64,000 nt of DNA from Paeniroseomonas aquatica (GTDB lineage: Bacteria > Pseudomonadota > Alphaproteobacteria > Acetobacterales > Acetobacteraceae). Below are positions 17,306 to 26,218 of the stretch, piece by piece. Under the pieces are notes generated by a model. It was given only the letters and a program-made list of their open reading frames with translations. It was not told where the DNA came from and made no database searches. Both the position numbers and the translations under genes were made by a program. The stretch spans positions 1 to 64,000 of the forward strand of contig NZ_JAUFPN010000153.1 of assembly GCF_030409335.1 (NCBI RefSeq). Direction: 5' to 3'. Every line of letters begins with the position of its first letter. The first letter of the stretch is position 1.

Positions 17306-18268
17306 TCAATCCAGCCGCGCACCACTGCGGCGGACGATTTCGGCATGGCGGCGCAGCTCGTCGGCAAGATGGGCTGCCAAGCGTTCGGGCTGGCCGCCGT
17401 AGATCTCCATCCCGGCGTCCTGCAACCGCTGGCGCGCGGCAGGGTTGCCCAGTACCTCATTCGCCACGGCGTTGATGCGGCTGACCACCGCCGGAGCGGT
17501 CCCGCGTGGAGCGAAAATTCCGAACCATGTGCCGAAGACCAGTCCGGGCAGGCCAAGCTCCGCGGTGGTGGGCACCTCCGGCAACTGCGGTACGCGACGG
17601 TCGGACAGCACCGCGATCGGCAGGACCTCGCCGCCGCGGATCTGCGGCATGGCGCCGGTCACCAAGTTGAACATCAGCTGGATGCGGCCGGAAAGCAGGT
17701 CGGTCGTCGCAGGGGCAGGACCGCTGTAGGGCACATGCACGAGGTCGGTGCCGGTGGTCTGGCGATAGAGCTCGCCGGCCAGATGCATCGAACTGCCGTT
17801 GCCGGTGGAGCCGAAGTGCAACCGGCCCGGCTCGGCCCGGGCCAATGCGGTGAAGCCCTCGAGCGTGGTCGGACCGAGACCCTTGTTCACGACCAGGATG
17901 TTCGGGACATTGCCGACCAGTACGACCGGCTCGAAATCCTGCACCGGATCGAAGGGCAGATCGCGGTATAGAGCCGGATTGGTCGCCAGGGTCCCGGCCC
18001 AGCCCCAGAGGAGAGTCGAGCCGTCGGGCGGACTCCGAGCAGCGGCGGTCGCGCCGATGTTGCCGTTAGCCCCCGCCCGATTTTCCACGACGACCCGTTG
18101 GCCAAGTCGCCTTTCCAACTCCTGCGCCAGGATGCGGGCGAGGGTATCGGCGGTCCCGGCGCCGCCGAGGGTCGGGACGATCAGCCGCATCGGCCGGTCG
18201 GTCCAGGCCGGCTGGGCCTGCGCCGTGGCCGGAAGCAACAGGGCGATGGCAGCGCGGCGGGACAGCAT
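17306..18268 (-). CDS. Bug/TctC-family solute-binding protein
   Basis: 320 residues with a signal peptide (MLSRRAAIALLLPATAQA). It has the Bug fold hallmarks: PMRLIVPTLGGAGTADTLARIL-like first helix region, VVENRAGANGNIG, then a PDGSTLLW turn and HFGSTGNGSSMHLAGE. Bug proteins bind carboxylates or amino-acid-like anions in the periplasm with a pair of water molecules held by conserved loops. Some feed tripartite tricarboxylate transporters, many are orphans, and no TctA/TctB genes are here. It is downstream of the Ala/Gly-rich gene at 18344 on the same strand (75-base gap). The ligand is unknown. The PGG usually found in the first loop is replaced by LGG. Confidence 0.9.
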   Translation of the reverse strand: MLSRRAAIALLLPATAQAQPAWTDRPMRLIVPTLGGAGTADTLARILAQELERRLGQRVVVENRAGANGNIGATAAARSPPDGSTLLWGWAGTLATNPALYRDLPFDPVQDFEPVVLVGNVPNILVVNKGLGPTTLEGFTALARAEPGRLHFGSTGNGSSMHLAGELYRQTTGTDLVHVPYSGPAPATTDLLSGRIQLMFNLVTGAMPQIRGGEVLPIAVLSDRRVPQLPEVPTTAELGLPGLVFGTWFGIFAPRGTAPAVVSRINAVANEVLGNPAARQRLQDAGMEIYGGQPERLAAHLADELRRHAEIVRRSGARLD

Positions 18269-18343
18269 TCCAGTCTCCAGCTTCAGCCACCGGAGTGTGG
18301 GCGCTGCCGCGACCGGCCGGCAAGACCGGCCTGCTGCCGAAGC

Positions 18344-18877
18344 TCAGCCGGCGGGTTGCCGCCAGACCCGGGCCGCACCGGCCGCCTTCAGAACCTCTTC
18401 GGCCTTGGCCTGCTTCTCCGGAGTATCTGCATGCACCATCAGGATCGAGCCGGTGATCCCGGCCTGATCGGTGACACCATCCGGGGTGGCCGCGGCGCCA
18501 GCGGCTTCGCCCATGGCTGCCGTCGCGCCTCCGGCGGAGGCGGCGGCGACCACCGCGGGCAAGGCGGCGCCACCGGTGGCGATCACCACGCCGGCGGCCG
18601 CCATCGCGGTGGCGGCGGCTGCGGTGCCGACGCCGAGCTGGCGCAGGTTCCGTGCGTCGTCCTCCCGGACTGGGTTCTCCTGCGCGGACTGGCTGGCGGT
18701 ATCCTCCTGGCCCGGCACACGGACCGAAAGATCCGCGCGCTGGAACAGGCTGCCCTCCAGCTTCGACAGCGCGGTATCCAACTGCGTCTGGTCGTGGAAT
18801 TCGCCGCAAACCTGGGTGGGCTGCGCATCGGACCCGGCATTGCCGGTCCATTCTGCACTACTGACTTCGATGGCCAT
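18344..18877 (-). CDS. Ala/Gly-rich protein, possible general-stress type
   Basis: 177 residues of unknown function. Three parts can be seen: a polar N-terminal region of about 80 residues (FHDQTQLDTALSKLEGS, FQRADLSVRVPG); a central Ala/Gly-rich hydrophobic stretch at about residues 82-128 with small-residue repeats that could form paired membrane helices or a glycine zipper; and a C-terminal GSILMVHADTPEKQAKAEEVL segment ending in RVWRQ. This beta-alpha-beta-like N- and C-terminal pair around a hydrophobic hairpin recalls the general stress protein 17M/YflT-like group, but the resemblance is loose. GGAG nine bases upstream supports the ATG at 18877. It is divergent from the threonine dehydratase-like gene by 74 bases. 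Confidence 0.7.
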   Translation of the reverse strand: MAIEVSSAEWTGNAGSDAQPTQVCGEFHDQTQLDTALSKLEGSLFQRADLSVRVPGQEDTASQSAQENPVREDDARNLRQLGVGTAAAATAMAAAGVVIATGGAALPAVVAAASAGGATAAMGEAAGAAATPDGVTDQAGITGSILMVHADTPEKQAKAEEVLKAAGAARVWRQPAG

Positions 18878-18951
18878 GGCGGGTCACTCCGCTATCCTTG
18901 GCCCCAACCAACGCCGGCCTCCCGCAGGCGTTCCGAAAGGCAACCGTGCCG

Positions 18952-19908
18952 ATGTTCGACCTTGCCGGTCTCGAAGCCGCCGCGCGGCTGATCCATGGCG
19001 TCTTCCCGGGGACGCCGCAATTTGCCTGGCCGCTGCTGGCCGCCCGCACCGGGGCAGAGGTCTGGGTCAAGCACGAGAACCACACCCCGACCGGGGCCTT
19101 CAAGCTGCGCGGCGGGATCGTCTACCTGGAACGGCTGAAGCGGGAACGGCCTGAGGTCCGGGGCGTGGTATCCGCCACCCGGGGCAACCATGGCCAGAGC
19201 CTGGCCTATGCCGGGGCCCGCTTCGAGGTCCCCGTCACCATCGTCGTACCGGTCGGCAACAGCGTCGAGAAGAACGCCGCCATGCGGGCGCAGGGTGCGC
19301 GGCTGGTGGAGGCGGGGGCGGATTTCGACGCCGCTCGCGCGGTGGCCGCCGAGATGGCCGCCGCCGACGGCCTCGAATTCGCACCGAGCTTCGCCCCTGA
19401 CTTGGTCCGCGGCGTGGCGACCTATGCGCTCGAGCTGTTCCGCGGGGCGCCGACACTGGATGCGCTGTATGTCCCGATCGGCCTCGGCAGCGGCATCTGC
19501 GGCTGCATCCTGGCGCGGGACCTGCTGGGGCTCGAGACCGAGATCATCGGGGTGCAAAGCACCGGTGCTGCGGCCTACGCGCTGTCCTTCGCCGCGGGGC
19601 GGGTGGTCACCACCGATGCTGCCGTAACCCGGGCGGATGGGATGGCGACCCGCATCCCCGACCCCGGCGCCTTCGAGATCATCCGGCATGGCGCGGCGCG
19701 GGTGGTGACGGTGACGGACGACGAGGTGGCCGCCGCGATCCGCGCCTATTGGCAGGACACTCACAACCTCGCGGAAGGGGCCGGGGCGGCCCCCTTGGCA
19801 GCGCTGCTGCAGGAGCGTGAGCGGATGGCGGGAAAGCGGGTGGCGACCATCCTCTGCGGCGGCAACATCGACCTCCCCCTGTTCCGAGACTGGGTGCTGG
19901 CCGCATAG
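18952..19908 (+). CDS. PLP-dependent threonine/serine dehydratase-like enzyme
   Basis: 318 residues, fold-type II PLP enzyme without the C-terminal regulatory ACT-like domain of biosynthetic IlvA, so it belongs with catabolic dehydratases or serine/threonine ammonia-lyase-like enzymes. K51 in PTGAFKLRGG should carry the PLP; SATRGNHGQSLAYA binds the substrate carboxylate; GLGSGICG is the phosphate-binding Gly-rich loop. The reaction would be deamination of Thr or Ser to the 2-keto acid. The loop reads GLGSG where GGGGL is most common, so substrate preference may differ. A GTG six bases before the chosen ATG is an alternative start. It is followed by two Bug genes on the same strand, 118 bases on. 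Confidence 0.85.
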   Translation: MFDLAGLEAAARLIHGVFPGTPQFAWPLLAARTGAEVWVKHENHTPTGAFKLRGGIVYLERLKRERPEVRGVVSATRGNHGQSLAYAGARFEVPVTIVVPVGNSVEKNAAMRAQGARLVEAGADFDAARAVAAEMAAADGLEFAPSFAPDLVRGVATYALELFRGAPTLDALYVPIGLGSGICGCILARDLLGLETEIIGVQSTGAAAYALSFAAGRVVTTDAAVTRADGMATRIPDPGAFEIIRHGAARVVTVTDDEVAAAIRAYWQDTHNLAEGAGAAPLAALLQERERMAGKRVATILCGGNIDLPLFRDWVLAA

Positions 19909-20026
19909 GGTCCCCGCGGCCGGCCTGGCGCCGGCCTGGGATCGATCCGGGCTTGGCAGCCCCCCGGGGTTCCGTGCGAGGCTGCGCTCCACCGGCGACC
20001 AAGCCGGGCCACGGGGGGAAGCAGGC

Positions 20027-21025
20027 ATGGCCGGCTCGGGTCGGGTGACGCGGCGCAGCGCACTGGTCGCTGCATGGGCGGGAGCGGCGGCCGGGGGCCT
20101 GTCTGTGCCTGTCCTGGCGCAGTCCGGGGCTTGGCCGCTGGGCCCGGTCCGATTCATCGGCATCTTTCCGCCCGGCGGCGGGACCGACATCCTCTCCCGC
20201 ATCTGGTGCCAGAAGATGGCCGAGCTCACCGGCGAGCAATTCATCGTCGAGAACCGGAGCGGCTCGGCGGGCAACATCGGCACCGAGGCCATTGCCCGCA
20301 GCGCGCCGGATGGGCGGACGCTTGGCCTGGCCAGCGTCGCGCCCCTGAGCATCGGCCCGACCCTCTACCGGCGGCTGCCCTTCGACGTGACGAAGGACTT
20401 CACCTACGTCTCCGGCCTCTGGCAGCTGCCGAATTTCCTGGCGATCCACAATGATCTGCCGGCGCGGACGGTGCCGGAGCTCATCGCGCTGGTGAAGGCA
20501 AATCCGGGGAAATACGCCTATGCCTCCTCCGGCTCGGGCACCACGGTGCATCTCTCGGGCGCCATGTTCGCCGCCATGGCGGGGCTTGAGATGGTGCATG
20601 TGCCCTATCGCGGCGGGGCGCCGGCGCATATCGACCTGCTGGCCGGCCGCGTCCACATGATGTTCGACAACATTCCCCAGGCGCTCGGGCTGGTGCGCGA
20701 AGGCCGGCTGTGCGGGCTCGCGGTGACAGGGGCGAAGCGCAGCCCCTTCGCGCCGGAATTCCCGACCATGGCCGAATTCCTGCCGGGCTTCGAGATCGAC
20801 AGCTGGGGCGGGGTGATGGGGCCGGCTGGATTGCCGCCCGCGGTGGTCCAACGCATCGGTGCCCTGACCAGGCAGGCGCTCGAAAGCCCGGAGGTGATCG
20901 CTCGCTTCCGCGAGAACGGGGCGACCACCTGGTTCACCACGCCGGAGGAGTTCAGCCGCTTCCGGGCCGAGAACGAGGCCGCCTTCGCCCCGGTGATCCG
21001 CGCCTCCGGCGCCCAGGTCGAGTGA
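20027..21025 (+). CDS. Bug/TctC-family solute-binding protein (tandem copy 1)
   Basis: 332 residues, with an N-terminal twin-Arg-like signal (VTRRSALVAAWAGAAAGG, cleavage near VLAQ). The mature protein has GIFPPGGGTDILSRI, FIVENRSGSAGNIG and the SSGSGTTVHLSG and MVHVPYRGGAPAH blocks, all standard for the periplasmic Bug receptors. It is a close paralogue of the next gene: both share a 21-residue identical block that starts DLPARTVPEL, and DNA identity there is also high. ATG at 20027 follows GGGGGAAGCAGGC. No transporter membrane subunits are linked. The ligand is unknown, but adjacency to an amino-acid dehydratase makes a hydroxy- or amino-acid plausible. Confidence 0.92.
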   Translation: MAGSGRVTRRSALVAAWAGAAAGGLSVPVLAQSGAWPLGPVRFIGIFPPGGGTDILSRIWCQKMAELTGEQFIVENRSGSAGNIGTEAIARSAPDGRTLGLASVAPLSIGPTLYRRLPFDVTKDFTYVSGLWQLPNFLAIHNDLPARTVPELIALVKANPGKYAYASSGSGTTVHLSGAMFAAMAGLEMVHVPYRGGAPAHIDLLAGRVHMMFDNIPQALGLVREGRLCGLAVTGAKRSPFAPEFPTMAEFLPGFEIDSWGGVMGPAGLPPAVVQRIGALTRQALESPEVIARFRENGATTWFTTPEEFSRFRAENEAAFAPVIRASGAQVE

Positions 21026-21094
21026 TCCGCCGAAGGCGCCTGCATAGTTCCAGACAAAGATCCGGCCCTGAAGCCGGTGACCGGAGGATGACGA

Positions 21095-22084
21095 ATGACC
21101 GAGACACCGCGGCCCCTGTCGCGCCGCATGGCGCTTGGCCTGCTGGCCGTGCCTGCCCTGGGGAAGGGCGCCGGGGCGCAGTCCGGCGAATGGCCGAACC
21201 GGCCGGTCCGCTACATCAACCCCTACCCGCCGGGCGGGCCGACCGACACCCTCTCGCGCCTTTACTGCGCACGAATGTCGGAGGTTTCCGGCCAGCAATT
21301 CGTGGTGGAGAACCGCAGCGGCTCCGGCGGCAATGTCGGGGCGGATGCGATCGCGAAATCCACGCCGGATGGCTACACCATCGGGCTCGGCGGCGTCGCC
21401 TCGCATGCCATCGCGCCAACCCTGTACCGCAGCCTGCCCTTCGATCCGGAGAAGGATTTCACCCTGGTCTCCGGCCTGTGGCAGCTGCCGAACCTGCTGG
21501 CGGTGCACCTCGACCTGCCGGCGCGGACCGTGCCGGAACTGATCGCGCTGGTGAAGGCGAACCCGGGGAAATACACCTTCGGCTCCGCCGGGTCGGGCAC
21601 GACACTGCATCTGGCCGGGGAATTGTTCAAGCAGCTGGCGAAGGTCGACATGGTGCATGTTCCCTACCGCGGCAGCGCCCCGGCACAGCTGGACCTGGTG
21701 GCCGGACGCATTTCGATGATGTTCGACAATATCCCCGGCACCTTGTCGCTCGCCCGCCAGGGGCAGGTGCGGCCCCTGGCGGTGACCTCGCTGGCCCGCA
21801 GCCCGGTGGCGCCGGAAATCCCGGCCATCAGTGAATTTTTGGCCGGTTTCGATGTGGTGTCCTGGACCTGCGTCTGCGGACCGGCGGGGATGCCGGCCCC
21901 GGCCATCGCCCGACTGTCGGCGCTGACGAAGCGGGTGCTGGCCATGCCGGAACTGATCAAGGCCTACGAGGATCTCGGCGCCAGCGCCTGGTGGACCAGC
22001 ATGGAGGATATCGCCAGCTACCGGACCGCGCAGAAGGAGAGGTTGGCGCCCTTGATCCGCGCTTCCGGGGCGCAGGTGGACTGA
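21095..22084 (+). CDS. Bug/TctC-family solute-binding protein (tandem copy 2)
   Basis: 329 residues with signal peptide (LSRRMALGLLAVPALGKG, cleavage near AGAQ). Bug landmarks: INPYPPGGPTDTLSRL, FVVENRSGSGGNVGADAI, GSAGSGTTLHLAGE, VPYRGSAPAQ and FDNIPGTLSLARQG. It lies 69 bases after tandem copy 1 and is about as long, and the two are clearly the result of a local duplication. Divergence is concentrated in the N-terminal signal, in the residues around the first loop (FPPGGGTDI against YPPGGPTDT) and in the C-terminal third, which would affect ligand choice. It is followed by lysA 62 bases later. Confidence 0.92.
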   Translation: MTETPRPLSRRMALGLLAVPALGKGAGAQSGEWPNRPVRYINPYPPGGPTDTLSRLYCARMSEVSGQQFVVENRSGSGGNVGADAIAKSTPDGYTIGLGGVASHAIAPTLYRSLPFDPEKDFTLVSGLWQLPNLLAVHLDLPARTVPELIALVKANPGKYTFGSAGSGTTLHLAGELFKQLAKVDMVHVPYRGSAPAQLDLVAGRISMMFDNIPGTLSLARQGQVRPLAVTSLARSPVAPEIPAISEFLAGFDVVSWTCVCGPAGMPAPAIARLSALTKRVLAMPELIKAYEDLGASAWWTSMEDIASYRTAQKERLAPLIRASGAQVD

Positions 22085-22146
22085 CCCCTGCGGCAGGGTG
22101 CAGGTCCCGCTTGTCCCCGCCCCCTGCCGCGCCGCACAATGGGAGG

Positions 22147-23490
22147 ATGGCGTCCGCACTCCCCATCACCCCGACCGATCCCGACCCGAGCTTCGCCGAA
22201 TTGCTGGCGGGCCGCCCACATCTATCTATGCATGCCCTGGATGGGCTGATGGTCGAGGGGGTCCCGCTGCACCGCGTCGCCGCCCTGGCCGGGACGCCGA
22301 CCTGGGTGACCTCGGCAGGCGCGCTGCGGCGGCGGGCCCGGGCGCTCAAGGCGGCCTTGGCTGCGGCCGGGCTGCAGGCAGGCATCCATTATGCGGTGAA
22401 GGCCAATACCGGCCTCGCGGTGCTGCGGGTACTGGCGGCCGAAGGGCTGGGCGCCGACGTGGTCAGCGAGGGCGAGTTGCGGGCGGCGCGGGCGGCGGGC
22501 ATCCCGGCCGCGGCCATCGTCTTCTCGGGCGTCGGCAAGACCGAGCGGGAGCTGCGCCTCGCGCTCGCCGAGGATATCGCCCAGATCAACGTGGAAAGCG
22601 CCGAGGAGGTCGAGATGCTCTCGGCCCTGGCGACCACGCTCGGGCGGGTGGCGCGGGTGGCGTTGCGGGTGAACCCCGACGTGGATGCCAAGACCCATGC
22701 CAAGATCACCACGGGCCGATCGGAGAACAAATTCGGCGTGGCGATCGACGACGCGCCCGCCCTCTATGCCCGCATGGCCGCCCTGCCGGGGCTGGAGCCG
22801 GTGGGCGTCGCCACCCACATCGGCAGCCAGATCACCAGCGGCATGGCCGCCTATCGCGCCGCTTATGTCCGGCTGGCGGAGCTGGTGCAGGCGTTGCGCC
22901 TGGCCGGACTGCCGGTGAAGCACGTCGACTGCGGCGGTGGCCTCGGCATTCCCTACCGGGATGAGCCGGCCCCGAGCCCCGAGGCGCTGGCCGGCGCGAT
23001 CAAGGCCACCTTGGGTGGCCTCGGCCTGCCGGTGATGCTTGAGCCGGGGCGCTGGATCGCCGGGCCGCCGGGACTGCTGCTGGCCTCGGTGGTGCTGCAG
23101 AAGCAGGGTGCCGCCAGGCGCTTCCTGGTGCTCGACGCGGCGATGAACGATCTGGTCCGCCCGGCGATGTATGAGGCGTGGCACGGGATCCTGCCGGTTT
23201 CGCCGGTGGATTTCGTTGCGCCGGTCGGGCCCGCCGACGTGGTCGGCCCGGTCTGCGAAACCGGGGATACCTTTGCGCGGGGCCGGGCGATGCCATCTCT
23301 CTCCCCGGGCGCCCTGGTCGCCTTCCTCGATGCGGGAGCTTACGGCGCGGCGATGAGCAGCACCTACAACATGCGTCCCCTGGCGGCGGAGGTCCTGGTC
23401 GATGGCGACCGCTTCGCCGTGGTGCGGGAGCGCCAGAGCTACGCGGCCCTGCTCGGGGACCAACGGCTGCCGGACTGGCTCACCGAATGA
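22147..23490 (+). CDS. lysA: Diaminopimelate decarboxylase
   Basis: 447 residues, PLP-dependent fold-type III decarboxylase, last step of lysine synthesis (meso-diaminopimelate to L-lysine plus CO2). Landmarks: the PLP lysine in HYAVKANT, THIGSQIT, the Gly-rich phosphate loop HVDCGGGLGIPY, EPGRWIAGPPG, and GPVCETGD with the active-site Cys from the partner subunit. The start is uncertain: the ATG at 22147 has GGGAGG directly against it, a poor spacing, and the frame is open upstream; an internal ATG at 22228 would still leave the full barrel. The gene ends inside the start of the TIGR02302 gene (ATGATG overlap). In many alphaproteobacteria argH precedes lysA; here two Bug genes do. Confidence 0.95.
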   Translation: MASALPITPTDPDPSFAELLAGRPHLSMHALDGLMVEGVPLHRVAALAGTPTWVTSAGALRRRARALKAALAAAGLQAGIHYAVKANTGLAVLRVLAAEGLGADVVSEGELRAARAAGIPAAAIVFSGVGKTERELRLALAEDIAQINVESAEEVEMLSALATTLGRVARVALRVNPDVDAKTHAKITTGRSENKFGVAIDDAPALYARMAALPGLEPVGVATHIGSQITSGMAAYRAAYVRLAELVQALRLAGLPVKHVDCGGGLGIPYRDEPAPSPEALAGAIKATLGGLGLPVMLEPGRWIAGPPGLLLASVVLQKQGAARRFLVLDAAMNDLVRPAMYEAWHGILPVSPVDFVAPVGPADVVGPVCETGDTFARGRAMPSLSPGALVAFLDAGAYGAAMSSTYNMRPLAAEVLVDGDRFAVVRERQSYAALLGDQRLPDWLTE

Positions 23491-26117
23491 TGCCCGGCCT
23501 CCCGCCATCGGAGGGCGCGCCCGGACCTCGGCTGGCGGCCCTCGACCGCCGGCGCCGCTTGGCCCGGCTGGCGTTGTGGTGGGAGGATGTGTGGCCACGG
23601 CTCTGGCCGGCGCTTGCGGTGCTGGGGCTGTTCCTGATCGTCGCGATGGTGGACCTGCTGCCCCGGCTGCCCGGTCCGGCGCATGCGCTGGTGCTCGGCG
23701 GCTTCGCGGTGGCCCTGGGGTTGGTGGCCTGGCGGGCCTTCCGCGGCTTCGCACCACCGGGTGCGGCGGCCGCGGAGCGCCGGCTGGAGAAGGCCTCGGG
23801 ACTGCGACACCGGCCGCTGGCGGCCCTGGCGGACACGCCGTCGGGCGACGATCCGGCGGCGCTGGCGCTGTGGCGGGTGCATCAGCAGCGGGCCGCGGCC
23901 CAGATCGAGCGGCTGAAGGTCGGCATGCCGCGGCCGGGGCTGCCGGCCCGGGACCCGCGGGCCCTGCGTGGGGCGCTGGTGCTCGGCGTGCTGGCAGCCC
24001 TGACCTTGGCCGGGGGCGAAGTGGCCGAGCGGCTTCGGCGCTCGGTGCTGCCCGACTTCGCCAGCGCGGCGCCGGGGCCGGGCCTGCGGCTCGAGGCCTG
24101 GGTGACGCCGCCGGCCTATACCGGGGCGGCGCCGGTCTTCCTCGACCCGGCCGGCGGTACCGCGACGGTCCCGGCAGGCAGCCGCTTGCAGGTCGCGTTG
24201 TCGGGTGGTGGCGGTGCTGTCCCCGAATTGGTGGTGGAGGGAGCGGCAAGCCCTTTCCGCGCCCTGGATGGCGCCAGCTTCACGGCCGACATCCTGCTGG
24301 AGCAGGGCAGCCGCTTGGCGGTCCGCCGCAACGGGATGGAACTGGCTCACTGGGCGCTCACCGTGCAGGCTGATGCGCCGCCGACCGTCGCCTTCGCCGA
24401 GCCGCCCGGCCGGGCGGCGCGCGGGCTTGCCACCCGCCTGCCCTGGCGCGCCGAGGATGACTGGGGGCTGGCCTCGCTGCGGGCCGAGGTGCGCCTCAAG
24501 GCACGGCCTGGGGCCGCGCCCCTGACGCTCGACCTGTCCCTGCCGGGCGGCGGGCCGAAATCGGCGCGGGGGACCGCGCAGCCCGACCTGTCGGCGCATC
24601 CCTGGGCCGGGCTGGAGGCGGATGTGCTGCTGCTGGCGCGCGACGGCGCGGGGCAGGAGGGCCGTTCCGAGGCAGCAAGTCTTACCCTGCCGGAACGCAG
24701 CTTCAACCACCCGGTCGCCAAGCTGCTGATCGGGGTGCGCCGGGAGCTTTCGGTCGAGCCCGAGCGCCGGACACCGGCGCGGCGGGCGCTGGAGGACATC
24801 GGCCGGGCGCCCGAGGCCTTCGAGCATGACCTGGCGACCTATCTGGCGATCCGGGTCGCGCGGTCCCGCCTGATGACCGACCGGCGGGCGGAAGCGGTGG
24901 GCGAGGTGCAGGACCTGCTCTGGGAGGTGGCGCTGGCGCTGGAGGAAGGGCGCGACGGGCGAACCCTGCGTGCCCTGCAGCAGGCCCGCGAGGCCCTGCG
25001 CAAGGCGTTGGAGCAGGCGGAGCGGCAGCAGCAGGAACACCCTCAGGCGGCACAGGATCAGGCGCAGCAGGAACAACGCGCCGAACTGCAGCGCCGCATC
25101 CAGGAGTTGCGCGACGCCATCCGCCAGCATCTCGAAGCCCTGGCCGAGCGGCTGCAGCGGGAGAATGCCGAGCAGATGCCTGAGGGCGCCCAAAACCGCC
25201 TGATGGACCAGCGCGACATGGACCGTCGTACCCGCCGCATGGAGGATGCGGCGCGCGAGGGCCGCACCGAAGACGCGAAGAAGGAACTCGCCGAACTCGA
25301 GGAGATGTTGAAGGCTCTGGAGGAAGGTCGCGCCCAGCGGGCCGAAAGCCCGGAGCGTCAGCAGCGGCGCGAGCGCGGCCAGCAGCAGATGGGCGTGGTG
25401 CAGGACATGGTGAAGCGGCAGAGTGACATGCTCGACCGCAGCCATCAGCGGGCCGAACAGGGCGAGCGGGACCGCACCCAGCGGAGCCGGCAGCAGCGCA
25501 GCCAGCCCCAGACCCGCTGGCCGCAGGAGCCACCAGCGGCAGCCGCGCCTGAGCAGGGCGCCCCCGATCCCCAGGCCCAGCAGGATGGCCGCAGCCAGCG
25601 CGCCCTGCGACGGGCGCTCGGGGAGCTGATGCAGCAATTCGGCGACCTGACCGGGGAAATCCCGGAGGGTCTGGGCCGGGCCGATCAAGCGATGCGCGAA
25701 GCGCAGGAGGCGCTCGGCAAAGGCGAGGGACGGGGCGACCCGCGCGACGCGCAGCAGAGAGCCTTGCGTGCCCTGCAGGAGGGAGGACGGCAAATGGCCC
25801 AGTCCATGCAGCGGCAGTTCGGCATGGGCATGGACGGCGAGGAGGATGGCGACCCGCAGGACATGGCCGGCGAGAACCAGCCGGGCGGGGAAGGCCAGGA
25901 TCAGGCCCAGGGCCAGGGGGAGGGCCGTGATCCGCTCGGCCGCCGGTCCCGCGACGTCAACGGCAACGCCGACAACGGTGCCGACACGCGGGTGCCGGAG
26001 GAAGCGGAAATTCTGCGGACCCGCCGGCTGCAGGAGGAGCTTCGGCGCCGCGGTGCCGAGAAAGAGCGGCCGCCGGAGGAATTGGATTACATCGACCGGC
26101 TGCTGAAGCGTTTCTGA
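23487..26117 (+). CDS. TIGR02302/DUF4175 large membrane protein
   Basis: 876 residues. The N-terminal 175 residues hold about three hydrophobic helices (about 33-53, 63-80 and 155-170). A periplasmic-looking beta-rich part follows (residues about 190-430), with TPPAYTGAAPVFLD and AEDDWGLASLRAEVRL typical of DUF4175. The last 450 residues are a very charged, Gln-rich coiled coil with long QQQ/EQ/RR runs and little hydrophobic core. This is the alphaproteobacterial TIGR02302 family, conserved downstream of lysA, with unproven function; an envelope role is usually assumed. The start overlaps the lysA stop in ATGATG, so translation is probably coupled (either ATG could be used). A 893-residue open frame on the other strand is a shadow of its codon bias. 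Confidence 0.9.
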   Translation: MMPGLPPSEGAPGPRLAALDRRRRLARLALWWEDVWPRLWPALAVLGLFLIVAMVDLLPRLPGPAHALVLGGFAVALGLVAWRAFRGFAPPGAAAAERRLEKASGLRHRPLAALADTPSGDDPAALALWRVHQQRAAAQIERLKVGMPRPGLPARDPRALRGALVLGVLAALTLAGGEVAERLRRSVLPDFASAAPGPGLRLEAWVTPPAYTGAAPVFLDPAGGTATVPAGSRLQVALSGGGGAVPELVVEGAASPFRALDGASFTADILLEQGSRLAVRRNGMELAHWALTVQADAPPTVAFAEPPGRAARGLATRLPWRAEDDWGLASLRAEVRLKARPGAAPLTLDLSLPGGGPKSARGTAQPDLSAHPWAGLEADVLLLARDGAGQEGRSEAASLTLPERSFNHPVAKLLIGVRRELSVEPERRTPARRALEDIGRAPEAFEHDLATYLAIRVARSRLMTDRRAEAVGEVQDLLWEVALALEEGRDGRTLRALQQAREALRKALEQAERQQQEHPQAAQDQAQQEQRAELQRRIQELRDAIRQHLEALAERLQRENAEQMPEGAQNRLMDQRDMDRRTRRMEDAAREGRTEDAKKELAELEEMLKALEEGRAQRAESPERQQRRERGQQQMGVVQDMVKRQSDMLDRSHQRAEQGERDRTQRSRQQRSQPQTRWPQEPPAAAAPEQGAPDPQAQQDGRSQRALRRALGELMQQFGDLTGEIPEGLGRADQAMREAQEALGKGEGRGDPRDAQQRALRALQEGGRQMAQSMQRQFGMGMDGEEDGDPQDMAGENQPGGEGQDQAQGQGEGRDPLGRRSRDVNGNADNGADTRVPEEAEILRTRRLQEELRRRGAEKERPPEELDYIDRLLKRF

Positions 26118-26218
26118 CATAGACGCCGCCTCCGGCCAGGACCGCGACGGGGCGGGGCGGCGTGGCCCGAGACTGAACGACTGGGCAAAGCCGGCGAACT
26201 GCCGAAAGGACCTGCCCG

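Noticed and set aside
23439..26120. 893-codon open frame on the minus strand
   Set aside because: Exact antisense of the lysA end and the TIGR02302 gene, with leucine/histidine-rich composition arising from the Gln/Glu-rich coiled coil on the real strand.
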